DNA of 64,000 nucleotides from Planctomycetota bacterium (GTDB lineage Bacteria > Planctomycetota > SZUA-567 > H5-PLA8). The translations under genes were made by a program, and so were the position numbers. The stretch is from positions 2,513,326 to 2,577,325 of the forward strand of contig JAOSKN010000002.1 of assembly GCA_027493525.1 (NCBI GenBank), given 5' to 3'. Each line of letters opens with the position of its first letter. Within the stretch, counting starts at the first letter, position 1. Below the pieces are notes generated by a model, which searched no databases, was not told the DNA's origin, and was given only the letters and a program-made list of their open reading frames with translations. Below are positions 15,622-24,313 of the stretch, in pieces.

Positions 15622-16385
15622 GGCGCGCGGCCCTCCGGCGCGGCGAGCCGCGCGCTCAGTTCGCGGCAGGCTTCGCGGACCGCCTCGATCAGGTGGCGCC
15701 GGGTCTGCGCGTCGACGCGGGCCGTCGGCGCGCTGACGCTGATCGCCGCGGCGACCGCCTCGCCGTCGAAGACCGGCGCGCCCAGGCACATCACCCCGAT
15801 GTCCGTCTCGTCCTGCTCGATCGCGTACCCGCGCTTGCGCGTCTCCTTCAGGATCCCGCGCAGCCGCTCCGCGTCCATCACCGTGTACGGCGTGCGCTGC
15901 TCGCGCGGCGTGTGCTTGAGGAGCTGCTCCTGCTGCGCCGCGCCGGCGAACGCGGCCATCGCGCGCCCCAGCGCCGTCGTGTGGAATGGGTCGGAGCCGT
16001 GCGGCTCGGCCACGCGGCGCAGCGGATGCCGGCTCTCCAGCACCCGCAGGTACCGCACGCGCCCTTGCCGCAGCACGCCCAGGTTCACCGTCTCGCCCGT
16101 CTCGGCGTTGAGGCGCGCGAGGAGCGGCTCGGCCGCCGCCAGCAGCCGCCGGTCATCCGGACCCGTCGCGACCTGCTTCAACTTCGCGGTAAGCCGGTAG
16201 CGGCCGCCGGCGAGCCGCTCGGCATACCCCAGCCCCACCAGACTGTTCAGCACCCGGTGCGCCGTGGGCTTCGTCAGCCGCGTCTGCTCCGCCAGGTCCG
16301 AAAGCGGCATGCCGTCTTCGGCTGGCCGCCATTCGCCGAGGACTTCAAGGAGCCGGAAGGCTTTGGTCAGGACGGTGGATTCCAT
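15618..16385 (-). CDS. IclR-family transcriptional regulator
   Basis: 255 residues: an N-terminal winged helix-turn-helix (LSDLAEQTRLTKPTAHRVLN SLV region) and a C-terminal IclR effector domain (SDPFHTTALGRAMAAF, GYAIEQDETDIGVMCLGAP and GEAVAAAISVSAPTARVD). Such regulators bind small carbon compounds and usually control their own operon; here the coupled RraA-like aldolase gene follows with a 4-bp overlap. I chose ATG 16385, right before the typical MESTVLTKAFRLLEVL opening. An in-frame ATG at 16517 has a much stronger ribosome-binding site (AAGGAGG) but would add 44 atypical residues and place two operator-like palindromes inside the gene. Both starts are possible. Confidence 0.88.
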   Translation of the reverse strand: MESTVLTKAFRLLEVLGEWRPAEDGMPLSDLAEQTRLTKPTAHRVLNSLVGLGYAERLAGGRYRLTAKLKQVATGPDDRRLLAAAEPLLARLNAETGETVNLGVLRQGRVRYLRVLESRHPLRRVAEPHGSDPFHTTALGRAMAAFAGAAQQEQLLKHTPREQRTPYTVMDAERLRGILKETRKRGYAIEQDETDIGVMCLGAPVFDGEAVAAAISVSAPTARVDAQTRRHLIEAVREACRELSARLAAPEGRAP

Positions 16386-16391
16386 GTTCCT

Positions 16392-16470
16392 GAACTTTAT
16401 GTTCTGCTTTCCAGAACTCAAGCCCGCAGCCGCCTTCGGCCCAGAGGGCAGAGCGCCGAATTTTGTATTC
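16392..16470 (-). promoter_or_regulatory. Twin operator-like palindromes upstream of iclR-family gene
   Basis: Two matching imperfect palindromes: GAACTTTATGTTC at 16392-16404 and GAATTTTGTATTC at 16458-16470, both GAAY-N5-RTTC and centred 66 bp apart (about six helical turns). A third palindrome, GTTCTG-CTTTC-CAGAAC, is at 16401-16417. IclR-family proteins bind short inverted repeats of this size upstream of their own genes, so these are candidate autoregulation sites. Confidence 0.5.
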
Positions 16471-16840
16471 TGAAACGATACTGCTTCTGAAGCGGCCGTA
16501 AGCGTAGTCTCCAGCATGCATGCTTCCTCCTTCATGGGCAACATACAGAGAGAAAACATCAAGGCCATGCGCCTTCGCGCCATTTGGGCCCTCATTTCGA
16601 AATACGGAACGATAGGTTTGAATCGGGATCGGGAAGCGGAAATCCAACCCCCGAACCCTTGAAAAGGGGAATATTAGGTGGTATCTAATATTGGCCGAAG
16701 TTGAGTGCGCCCTGTTATAAGCGCCTCAGCTTCCACTGGCTAGTCACGTTGCGAAGACACATGTGCATCTTTTTTCGGATTCATGGACCGGCCCGATCAT
16801 GGGGCGTCGGACCGGTGCTTGGATGGGAGGTCCACGAATC

Positions 16841-17317
16841 ATGCACCACCGTGCATCTTTTTTACGCTCTAAGACACGCTCCCCGCGTCGGTGCGCAAAT
16901 CACGGCCGGATCGGGAGTTCCACGCCGGCACGGCGCCAGGTCGCGCTCGTGCCGATCCTCGGGCGCGTCCAGGCCGGGGCCCTCAGCTTGGCCGTCGAGG
17001 ATCGCGAAGGCGTGGTGCGCGTCCGCTCGCGCCATCCCGCCGGCTCCCTCTTCGCCCTCCGCGTTCGCGGGGAGAGCATGCTCGGCGCGGGCATCCTTCC
17101 CGGCGACCTCGTCATCGTCCGCCGCCAGCCCGACGCGGGCTCGGGCGAGATCGTCGTCGCGCGGGTCGGCGAGGAGGCCACCGTCAAGCGTCTGGTCCGC
17201 CGCGCGGGACGCGTGGAACTCCATCCCGCCAACCCGGACTTCCCGGTCCTGATGCCCGACCCGCGGGATCTGGAGATCCTCGGCCGCGTGATCGAGGTGC
17301 GCCGCGAGTTTCATTGA
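16841..17317 (+). CDS. LexA-like S24 autopeptidase domain without helix-turn-helix
   Basis: The C-terminal part is a clear LexA/UmuD-type S24 domain. It has an Ala-Gly cleavage site in ILGRVQAGALSL, the catalytic Ser in LRVRGESMLGAGILPGDLVI, the catalytic Lys in ATVKRLVRR, and the NPDFPVL segment. The roughly 45 residues before it (HHRASFLRSKTRSPRRCANH) are basic and show no winged helix in any frame back to about 16690. So this is not a normal LexA repressor; it could be a UmuD-like protein, a truncated lexA, or a partner protein. ATG 16841 is preceded by GGGAGG with long spacing. GTG 16763 and ATG 16799 are alternatives. A hairpin with T6 (ATGCAC-CACC-GTGCAT) covers the chosen start, which makes the start uncertain. 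Confidence 0.65.
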   Translation: MHHRASFLRSKTRSPRRCANHGRIGSSTPARRQVALVPILGRVQAGALSLAVEDREGVVRVRSRHPAGSLFALRVRGESMLGAGILPGDLVIVRRQPDAGSGEIVVARVGEEATVKRLVRRAGRVELHPANPDFPVLMPDPRDLEILGRVIEVRREFH

Positions 17318-17400
17318 GCCGCGGCGTCCGCGCGGCTTGGCGGCGCGCCGCCGCATCGCGCTCCCTTGACTTTGACCGAGCCTCACGGATCGTGGAGGGC

Positions 17401-18078
17401 ATGCCCAAACCCGAGAAGCGGAAGAAGAGCAAGGCCCACGGCAAGCACGAACTCGAATCGTTGATTGCCGAGCGGTACCGGTTCGCGCAGCAGGCGAATC
17501 CCCACGCGGCGAAGCGGGTCCGCGAACTCGACCGGCGCATTCGCGGCCGGTACGAGCGGGTCGTTGCGCCGTTCGTGCTCGACATGGCCGGCTTCACGCG
17601 GATCACGATGCACCACGGCATCATCCATTACCTCTCGCTGATCCACCGCATGCGCGAGATCTGCATCCCCGTCGTGCGCCGCCACAAGGGCGCGCTGGTC
17701 AAGACCGACGCCGACAACCTCTTCGCGCACTTCCCGGACGTGACCGCCGCCGTGGAGGCGAGCCTCGACATCCAGGAGACCGTCGCCGACGCCAACTTCG
17801 ACACCGACGACGACTTCGACATCTACGCCTGCGTCGGGATCGGCTACGGGCCGGTGCTGGTCCTCGATCACGACATGTGGGGCGGGGAGTTCAACATCGC
17901 CTGCAAGCTCGGGGAGGACATCGCCGGCAGCGGCGAGATCCTGCTCACCCAGGCCGCGCGGCGCGCGCTGAAATCCGAATCCTACGCTTTACGTAAGCGC
18001 GTCCTGACGCTCTGCGGCATGTCCTACGACGCCTGGCTCGTGCGCGGCCGGCGGCGCGCGCGCAGGGAAGACGCCTGA
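17401..18078 (+). CDS. Class III nucleotide cyclase-like protein (cytosolic)
   Basis: 225 residues: a basic, helical N-terminus (PKPEKRKKSKAHGKHELESL), then one class III adenylyl/guanylyl cyclase homology domain. The first metal Asp is in FVLDMAGFTRIT; the second is in VKTDADNLFAHF, where the usual Gly before Asp is Ala. The transition-state pair, normally Asn-x3-Arg, appears as FNIACKLGEDIAGSGEILL, so Arg is replaced by Lys. The metal site is therefore intact while the phosphate-stabilising Arg is conservatively changed; activity may be low or the domain may act as a nucleotide sensor. No membrane segment or sensory domain is fused. Start ATG 17401. It lies in the same direction as the glycosidase-like gene 17 bp downstream. 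Confidence 0.75.
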   Translation: MPKPEKRKKSKAHGKHELESLIAERYRFAQQANPHAAKRVRELDRRIRGRYERVVAPFVLDMAGFTRITMHHGIIHYLSLIHRMREICIPVVRRHKGALVKTDADNLFAHFPDVTAAVEASLDIQETVADANFDTDDDFDIYACVGIGYGPVLVLDHDMWGGEFNIACKLGEDIAGSGEILLTQAARRALKSESYALRKRVLTLCGMSYDAWLVRGRRRARREDA

Positions 18079-18095
18079 CGGCCGGAGGACCGGCG

Positions 18096-19652
18096 ATGTC
18101 CGCGATCCCCCGCGGCACGCTCTTCGAAGCGGCGTTCGAGGCCCCCGGCGCGCCGGACGAAGTCGTCCTGCGCGCGCGCTTCCGCGGGCCGGGCGGGTTC
18201 GAGCGCGTGGTCGAAGGCTTCTGGGACGGCGGCGCGAACTGGAAGCTCCGCTTCGCCCCGGACGCGCCGGGGGAGTGGACCTGGAGCGCGGAGGCCGCGC
18301 CGCGCGTCGAAGCGCTCCGCGCCGAAGGCCGCTTCGAGTGCGTTCCCTACGAGGGCGACAACCCCGTCTACCGGCACGGCGCGCTGAAGCTCGCCCCCGA
18401 CCGCCTGCGCCTGGCGACCGCCGACGGACGCCCCTTCTTCTGGCTCGCCGACACCGCGTGGAACGGCGTCCTGCGCGCCGAACCCGCCGACTGGACGCGC
18501 TACCTCGAAACGCGCCGCGCCCAGGGCTTCAACGTCGTCCAGTTCGTCGCGACGCATTGGCGCGGCCTGGAGGCCGACGCGCACGGCGAGCGCGCGTATG
18601 TGAACGACGCCGCGCCGCGCATCAATCCCGCCTTCTTCCAGCGCCTCGACGCGAAGCTCGCCGCGATCAACGCGCACGGGCTCTACGCCGCGCCGGTGAT
18701 TCTCTGGGCGTTACAGCCCGAGGACCCCGGGCGCAAGCTCCCCGAGGCCGGCGCGCTGAAACTCGCCCGCTACGTCGTCGCGCGCTACGGCGCCCACCAG
18801 CTCGCGTGGTTCCTCGGCGGCGACTGCCCGTACGTCAAGGACGGCGTGGAGAAGTGGAAGCGCCTGGGACGCGAACTCTTCGGCGCGAAGCACGAGAAGT
18901 CCGACCGCCTCGTGACGCTCCATCCGTGCGGGTTGAGCTGGATCGGGTCCGAGTTCGCCGACGAAGGCTGGCTCGATTTCATCGGCTACCAGAGCGGGCA
19001 CGGCGACCGCCCCGAGCAGTTGCGCTGGCACGTGATGGGCCCCGCCGCGCAGGCCGGCCTGGAGTCCCCGCGCCGCCCGATCCTCAACCTCGAGCCCAAC
19101 TACGAGGGCCACCGCGCCTCCGGCGGCGCGCGCCGCTTCGGGGAGTACGAGGTCCGCCGCGCGGCCTGGTGGAGCTGTCTGCTCGCGCCGGCCGCCGGCG
19201 TCAGCTACGGTTGCAACGAGGTCTGGAACTGGGGCGCGCGGCGCGAGCAGGCCGCGGGGCACGCCGAACTGGGCGAGATCGAGCCCTGGCACACGATGCT
19301 CGAGAGTCCGGGCCTGCGCGCGATGCGGCTGCTCAAGAAGTTCTTCGAGGCCATGCCCTGGTGGCGCTTGAAGCCCGCGCCGCACCTGCTCTTCAATCAG
19401 CCGGGGCGAGAGGATCCCGCCGCCTTCGTCGCCGCCGCCGCGACCCCCGAAGGCGACGCGGCCGTCCTTTATTGCCCGCGAGGCGGCAAGCACCTGCTCC
19501 GAGCTGATAACCTCAAGCGCCCGGCCGCCGCCATGTGGTTTGATCCGCGCAAAGGGAAATTTCAGGCCGGCGGCGCCTGCAAGAGCCGCGAGTTCGAGGT
19601 CCAGGCCCCCGATGCGCAGGATTGGGTCTGCCTGCTAGGCAAACGTGGCTGA
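18096..19652 (+). CDS. DUF5060/DUF4038 glycoside-hydrolase-like protein (GH140-type)
   Basis: 518 residues with no signal peptide. The first 90 residues resemble the beta-sandwich DUF5060 (FWDGGANWKLRFAPDAPGEW). The main part is a TIM barrel of the DUF4038/apiosidase-like type, opening with PFFWLADTAWNGVLRAEP, continuing FNVVQFVATHWRG, and VILWALQPEDPG near the middle; acidic residues in FLGGDCPYVKDG and ILNLEPNYEGH are candidate catalytic groups. A C-terminal beta domain (MWFDPRKGKFQAG) ends the protein. Related enzymes remove branched or unusual sugars from plant polysaccharides. The start ATG 18096 has GGAGG upstream. Absence of an export signal is odd for such an enzyme and suggests it acts on imported oligosaccharides. 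Confidence 0.78.
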   Translation: MSAIPRGTLFEAAFEAPGAPDEVVLRARFRGPGGFERVVEGFWDGGANWKLRFAPDAPGEWTWSAEAAPRVEALRAEGRFECVPYEGDNPVYRHGALKLAPDRLRLATADGRPFFWLADTAWNGVLRAEPADWTRYLETRRAQGFNVVQFVATHWRGLEADAHGERAYVNDAAPRINPAFFQRLDAKLAAINAHGLYAAPVILWALQPEDPGRKLPEAGALKLARYVVARYGAHQLAWFLGGDCPYVKDGVEKWKRLGRELFGAKHEKSDRLVTLHPCGLSWIGSEFADEGWLDFIGYQSGHGDRPEQLRWHVMGPAAQAGLESPRRPILNLEPNYEGHRASGGARRFGEYEVRRAAWWSCLLAPAAGVSYGCNEVWNWGARREQAAGHAELGEIEPWHTMLESPGLRAMRLLKKFFEAMPWWRLKPAPHLLFNQPGREDPAAFVAAAATPEGDAAVLYCPRGGKHLLRADNLKRPAAAMWFDPRKGKFQAGGACKSREFEVQAPDAQDWVCLLGKRG

Positions 19653-19655
19653 ATC

Positions 19656-19688
19656 TGATTGCGGATTGCGAAATGCGGAATGATCGGA
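19656..19688. repeat. Heptamer block at gene junction
   Basis: Reads TGATTGC GGATTGC GAAATGC GGAATGA TCGG, a 7-bp period. It starts three bases after the stop codon of the DUF4038 gene and runs into the likely start of the next gene at 19673. Confidence 0.6.
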
Positions 19689-22564
19689 ACTTGGCGGCGG
19701 CTTGTGCGCGCCTATTCGGCGCGGTGCTGGCCGTGTGGCTCCTGTGCCCGTCCCTCCTCCTCGCGCTCGACGCCGAACAGGATCCCTTCAAGCCCAAGCC
19801 CGAGGACCTGAAGGTTGAAGTCGTCGCGCCCAAGAAGGTGCTCGCCTACGACGCGGCGGCCGCGGTGACGCTGCGCCTGAACAACGTGAGCCGGCGCGCG
19901 TTCTCCATCGATCGCGCTCAGATATACCTGTACATGAGCCTCGAATTCGCCTGGCCGGGGCGCACGGTTGCAGGCGCGCAGGACGCCAAGCGCTTCCTCA
20001 AATCCACGCCCTTCGAGAAGGAGGACGCCGAGCGGCTCGCCAAACTCGAACCCGGCGCGGCGCTGGAATTGCCCCTCGAGCTGGCCTCCATCGCGCGCGA
20101 GGCCGTAGGCGAGGTCGAGGTCAAGCTCTCGCTCAGCCATCGCCGCGCCGCGTATTGGGGCGATGCGGTCGTCTGGGAAGGCCGGTCTCCAAGGCTCTCC
20201 TGCAAGGTCGAATACGAAACCCCCAAGCTGCTGACTCTGATGCGCCCCGCCGAAGCGCCCAAGCCCGGCGAGGTCAAACGCGCCGTGCTGGAAATCCTCG
20301 ACGGCCCCGAACGCTCGGCCGAGTGGCTGAGCCTCGCCTTCCGCGGGACCGCGCCGATCTCCGCCGACCCGCTGGTGGAACTTTTCGAGGCGGGTCGCGA
20401 CGACGCGCTCGAACCGCTGCGCGGCATCCTGGCCACGTCGATCCTGACTTCCGAGCATAAGAAGGAGGTACAGGCGCGCTTCTCCGCGGCCCTGGCCCGA
20501 CGCACGGCCGGCGCCGGCCCCTGGCGCGACGGGATGCTGTCCGCATACCTGCGCATCGCGGCCGAGCGACCCGCGCCGGCCCAACTGCTGCGCTGGTTCG
20601 GCGGCGCCGGCCCCGAAGACCGCGTGGCGCTGCTGGGCGAACTGCTCAAGGACCACCCCGAGGCGCAGGCGACAGCCGACGCCTGCCTGGCCGCCTGGGA
20701 CGAAGCGCCGCTCCGCCCGCGGGTCCTCGCGCTGCTTACCGGCTCGCAGGCGCCCGCATCCGTCGCGCGCCTGATCTTTCTGCAGCGCCAAGGCGTGGAC
20801 TTGGCCGTCGGCGTCGCCCGCCGCGCGGACCCGCTCGATGCGGAACTTCAGGACGCGTTCGCCGCGCTCGAGGCGCCCCGCCTTGTGGAGGTGCTGCGCG
20901 CTTTGCTCGGCCTCGGCCCCAAGCGCGCCGTGGGCCCGTCGCAGCGCGCCTTCGCCGCGCGCGTGGCCCGCGCAAGCGCATCGGCGGACGTGCGCCGCGC
21001 GGCGGTTCTCGCCGCCGGCCTGCCGCCCGAACCCGACGCCGCACTGCTCGCGGAGCGGGCCGAAAAGGACGCCGACGCGGTTGTCCGCGGTTTCGCGCGC
21101 GCGCTTCTGGCGCTGAGCCGGGGCGACGCGCTGCCCCCGCCGCGCATCCGTGCCATCGTCGAAGCCCGTTGGCCGGAATTCCCCGCGCTGCCGGACGCGA
21201 ACGCGGCGCTCGCCCAGGCCGAGAACGCTCGCGAACGGCCCGGCGCCGAACTGCTCGCCGTCGCCTACGCGACCGGCGCCGAGCACCTTCCGCGCCTGCG
21301 CAAGCTTCTCGCGCATGCCCAGCCGGACCTCGCCAGCGCCGCCGTCGAGGCCGCCGGGCGCCTGCGCGACGCCGAGAGCGAGCCCGCGCTCCTGGACCTG
21401 CTGCGCCGGCCGCGCGAAGGCGTCTCCCCGGAGGCCGTTCAGCGCGCGCTGCTGCGGATCGGCGGCCGCGAAGGCCTTGCGGCCCTGCAAGCCGCGCCCA
21501 AGCCGCTTGCGAGCGGCCTCAGCCGCGCCCTCGCGGGGCTGACTCGGGAAGGCGCTCGCTGCGACAGCGAGCTGCCGTGGCTCGATGGGCGTTTCCTTCC
21601 CGCGTGGGGCGTTGAACTGTGCGCCTACGGAGTGGGCCGCACCGAGATCGTCCCCGCCGACCTGGGGCAGCCGTTCATCCTGCTGGTGCACGCCCGGAAG
21701 GCCGACGGCGCGGCCGAATGGCATGCGCAACTGCCGGGCCGGCCGCAGCACGCCTTCGGTCCGTTCCACGCGCTGAAGACGGGCGAGCCGGAGGAGCATT
21801 ACCTTTCCCTCGACGAGGAACTCGACGCGGGCCGCTACGAAGTCGGCTTCGAGGCGCTGGCGCTTTTTGCCGGGCGCTGGGATGAGCCCTCCTTCACCTG
21901 GGCCGGCCGCGAAGGCAAGGCCCCGGTCTTCGTGCCCGGCTTCGGGCTCGCGCGGCTGAAGGCCGGGCCGCTGGACTTCGAGGTCAAGCACCGTAACCCG
22001 CCGGCCGGCGCGCGGCCCAGGGTCTGGGGGACGCCCGGGCGCGTGCGCATGGAATTGGCGCTGCGGATGGGCGCCGCGGAGGCCGCGGAGTACTTCCTGG
22101 CCCCGCTCAAGGAACTGAACCTGCGCTTCGGGCGCGACGAGGAGGGCCGCCTGCGGGGGTGGCGCACCGGCATGCCTCAGGGGCCGCATTACGGCAGCCA
22201 GAGCGCGGTGGGACCGATACTTGAGCTGGCGCGCGCGGGCCGGCCCGAAGCCGTCGCGTTCGCCTTGCGCGCGCGCGAATCCGAGGATCCCTACACGGCT
22301 TGGCACGGCACGGCCGCGCTGCGCCTGTTCCAGCTTCGTACTCAGGCCGAGGGCGGGCGCGAGGCCGCCGCCGCGTGGCTCGCCGAGCTGTACGCGCAGC
22401 CCGAGGATTTCTTCGTGGGCTACCAGCGTCTCGTGCCGGAACTCTGCGCACTGGCCGGCCCCGAGCGGGTCAAGGAAGTCGCCGCCAAAGCCGCCCGCGA
22501 CGCCGCGCAGCCGTGGATGCGGCTGGAAGCGCGAGGCCTGGCTGAAGGGAAGGGGGATCGATAA
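19673..22564 (+). CDS. Large exported HEAT-repeat protein
   Basis: 963 residues with an N-terminal signal peptide (LFGAVLAVWLLCPSLLLALD). A beta-type domain follows (LKVEVVAPKKVLAYDAAAAV), and then a long Ala/Leu/Arg-rich helical region with HEAT-like repeats, for example HLPRLRKLLAHAQPDLASAA and DAESEPALLDLLRRPREGVS. A second beta-rich part around residues 640-780 (GQPFILLVHARKADGAAEWH) and a helical end complete it. HEAT arrays serve as protein-binding scaffolds; no catalytic motif is visible. The start ATG 19673 gives the signal peptide at once; an upstream in-frame ATG at 19622 overlaps the previous gene. It is probably co-transcribed with the glycosidase-like gene, 20 bp away. Confidence 0.75.
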   Translation: MRNDRNLAAACARLFGAVLAVWLLCPSLLLALDAEQDPFKPKPEDLKVEVVAPKKVLAYDAAAAVTLRLNNVSRRAFSIDRAQIYLYMSLEFAWPGRTVAGAQDAKRFLKSTPFEKEDAERLAKLEPGAALELPLELASIAREAVGEVEVKLSLSHRRAAYWGDAVVWEGRSPRLSCKVEYETPKLLTLMRPAEAPKPGEVKRAVLEILDGPERSAEWLSLAFRGTAPISADPLVELFEAGRDDALEPLRGILATSILTSEHKKEVQARFSAALARRTAGAGPWRDGMLSAYLRIAAERPAPAQLLRWFGGAGPEDRVALLGELLKDHPEAQATADACLAAWDEAPLRPRVLALLTGSQAPASVARLIFLQRQGVDLAVGVARRADPLDAELQDAFAALEAPRLVEVLRALLGLGPKRAVGPSQRAFAARVARASASADVRRAAVLAAGLPPEPDAALLAERAEKDADAVVRGFARALLALSRGDALPPPRIRAIVEARWPEFPALPDANAALAQAENARERPGAELLAVAYATGAEHLPRLRKLLAHAQPDLASAAVEAAGRLRDAESEPALLDLLRRPREGVSPEAVQRALLRIGGREGLAALQAAPKPLASGLSRALAGLTREGARCDSELPWLDGRFLPAWGVELCAYGVGRTEIVPADLGQPFILLVHARKADGAAEWHAQLPGRPQHAFGPFHALKTGEPEEHYLSLDEELDAGRYEVGFEALALFAGRWDEPSFTWAGREGKAPVFVPGFGLARLKAGPLDFEVKHRNPPAGARPRVWGTPGRVRMELALRMGAAEAAEYFLAPLKELNLRFGRDEEGRLRGWRTGMPQGPHYGSQSAVGPILELARAGRPEAVAFALRARESEDPYTAWHGTAALRLFQLRTQAEGGREAAAAWLAELYAQPEDFFVGYQRLVPELCALAGPERVKEVAAKAARDAAQPWMRLEARGLAEGKGDR

Positions 22565-22613
22565 ACGGCACAGCGGTCGTACTTAATTCAGTTGCCTTCG
22601 CCTTGAGTGGTTT

Positions 22614-22634
22614 CCCCTCCTCACCGAGGAGGGG
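22614..22634. repeat. GC-rich hairpin repeat, copy 1
   Basis: A perfect 9-bp stem CCCCTCCTC / GAGGAGGGG with loop ACC, followed by CAGGGGTGG. A closely similar hairpin lies at 49753-49774. It is 50 bp after a stop codon but lacks a T tract. The form resembles REP-like hairpins found in many bacteria. Confidence 0.5.
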
Positions 22635-22702
22635 CAGGGGTGGTGACTGAAAATATCCGCGCGAAGCGCGATCCAATTCCCGAATGAAACTTGGGTAAGC
22701 CG

Positions 22703-22872
22703 CTTAGTACCGCGCCGAGGAAGTAACTGGCCCAATGCGCCGGGCATTTTGTTCCGGATCGAGGCGCGCCGAGGGAGCATATCGGGACGAAGATCTGTGA
22801 CCGAGGCGCAACGAAGAGCCGGGGCAAAAGGCCCCAGCAGTGGGTCAGGAACTTCTGCGGCGCGGTACTTAG
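22703..22872. repeat. Long palindromic element, copy 1 (170 bp)
   Basis: Outer arms 22703-22734 and 22841-22872 are imperfect inverted repeats sharing TAGTACCGCGCCG. The inner 86 bp (22746-22831) can also fold back on itself and align without gaps to 54759-54844. Conserved blocks, in order, are TTTTG, GATC-AGGCGCGC, GAAGAT, GCGCAACG-AGAGC and CAAAAG. Nothing in it codes for protein. The flanks (22565-22702 and 22873-22927) hold no recognisable gene either. It could be a MITE-like non-autonomous element or a structured RNA. Confidence 0.65.
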
Positions 22873-22927
22873 TGACCGGTTGGCGCGGGGGTCGCCGTTC
22901 ATGGCCCGCCGATGCTGCTTGCCTTCC

Positions 22928-24202
22928 TCAATCCCCGCTCTGCGGCGAACCGGGGCCGCCGGTCTGGAAGGTGTTGAGTTCAAAGAGCAGGAAGCTGCCG
23001 TCGTTTCCGACGTCCTGGCCGTTGCCGAGCAGAGTATTGAGACGCGCGGTGGTATTGGTCGCGCCGTTGTCGAGCCCGTCGGCGCCACAGAGCGAGGCGC
23101 GGCAGCGCTCGATGCGGTTGTCGAGCCCCGCCTCCAGGTCGAATCCGTCCCGGAGCGAGCGCGCGACCGTGCAGCTCCGAATCGTGTTGGCGTTGCCGTT
23201 GAGGCGAATGCCGTCGTTGGGCACGTCCAGGATGGAGTTCTCCGCGATGAAATTCCCGTCGCCGTTGACCTGGACGGTGGCCTGGAGCGGTCCGCCGCTG
23301 CGCGCGATCCGGTTCCTGCCTACGACGGCCCCGCTGACGTTCAGCGCCATCGCCGGGCCGGCCATATCGCGCAGGATGTTGCCCACGATCTGCCCGCCGC
23401 CGCTGGGCGAAGCCTGATTGACCAGAATGGTGGCGGCGGCGCTGAGGCCCCTGACGATCGCGTTGGAGTTGATCCTGTAATCGTCGCCCGCGACCGCGAT
23501 GGCCGAGGAGCCGGCCAGGGCCTGCATGCGGTTTCGCTCGACGATGGCGCGGTTGCCGTTCATCTGGATCGCCATGCCCGCGCAGACATTGATGCGGCAG
23601 GCGACGACGCAGGCATCGTCGCCGACGCAAACAAAGCCGCCGTTCAGGCCCAGGCCGAAAGCCGAGTTGGCGACCACGACGCTGCGATTGCCGGTCACGA
23701 TGATGCCGCCGCTCCCGACGTTGAAGCGGTTGCTGGTCACCCAGGCGTCGTCGCCGCTCAAGGTCGCGAAGGCCCCGCCGATGACGTTGTTGAAGCGGCT
23801 GAACCGCAAGGCGGGCCGCGCGCCGACGAGCGTGACCGCGGCCACGGTGTTCTCGAAGCGGCAGGCGGTCACCAGCGCGTCGTTCCCGACGATCGTGAGC
23901 TGCTGGACGCCGTTGCGGAAGACGATCCCGCTTACCCTCGCGCCGTCGCCCACGATGGTGAGGATCGTCGCGCCCGCGCCGCCGTCGACGATCGAGCCTG
24001 CCCCGGCGAAGCGAATGCCGGCTATGGCCACAAGGCCGCTCTCGTTGTAGGTCCCAGGGGCCAGAAGGACCGTATCGCCCTGGACGGCCGCCAGCAGCGC
24101 GGCCTGGATCGTCGGGAACTGCTGGGGCACGCGCCGAACCGCGGCCTGGAGGTCCAGGGCTGGCAGGAGCACAGCGATCCACAGCAGCCGGCGCCAATTC
24201 AT
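22928..24202 (-). CDS. Exported parallel beta-helix (pectate-lyase-fold) repeat protein
   Basis: 424 residues with a signal peptide (LLWIAVLLPALDLQA). It then has the classic opening of a DUF1565/NosD-like right-handed helix (FPTIQAALLAAVQGDTVLLA, then PGTYNE). More than ten rungs of about 22 residues follow, rich in Gly, Asn, Val and Ile with patterns such as ARVSGIVFRNG and NFIAENSILDVPNDG. No catalytic triad of a polysaccharide lyase is recognisable, so a structural or binding role outside the cell is as likely as an enzymatic one. ATG 24202 has AAGGAGA seven bases upstream. The gene is divergent from the larA homologue with 111 bp between them. Confidence 0.82.
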   Translation of the reverse strand: MNWRRLLWIAVLLPALDLQAAVRRVPQQFPTIQAALLAAVQGDTVLLAPGTYNESGLVAIAGIRFAGAGSIVDGGAGATILTIVGDGARVSGIVFRNGVQQLTIVGNDALVTACRFENTVAAVTLVGARPALRFSRFNNVIGGAFATLSGDDAWVTSNRFNVGSGGIIVTGNRSVVVANSAFGLGLNGGFVCVGDDACVVACRINVCAGMAIQMNGNRAIVERNRMQALAGSSAIAVAGDDYRINSNAIVRGLSAAATILVNQASPSGGGQIVGNILRDMAGPAMALNVSGAVVGRNRIARSGGPLQATVQVNGDGNFIAENSILDVPNDGIRLNGNANTIRSCTVARSLRDGFDLEAGLDNRIERCRASLCGADGLDNGATNTTARLNTLLGNGQDVGNDGSFLLFELNTFQTGGPGSPQSGD

Positions 24203-24313
24203 ATTCGCTCTCCTTGATGAATATCGGGTAAAGAGCCTATCATGGGCCATGGCGCGGATCGTGCAAGGGCAGACGAACTGGACCCTGGCCTTGATTCGGG
24301 GATGCTGGGACGC

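Noticed and set aside
16701..16890. Out-of-frame winged helix that would complete the LexA-like protein
   Set aside because: All three plus-strand frames were read; none resembles a LexA DNA-binding domain.
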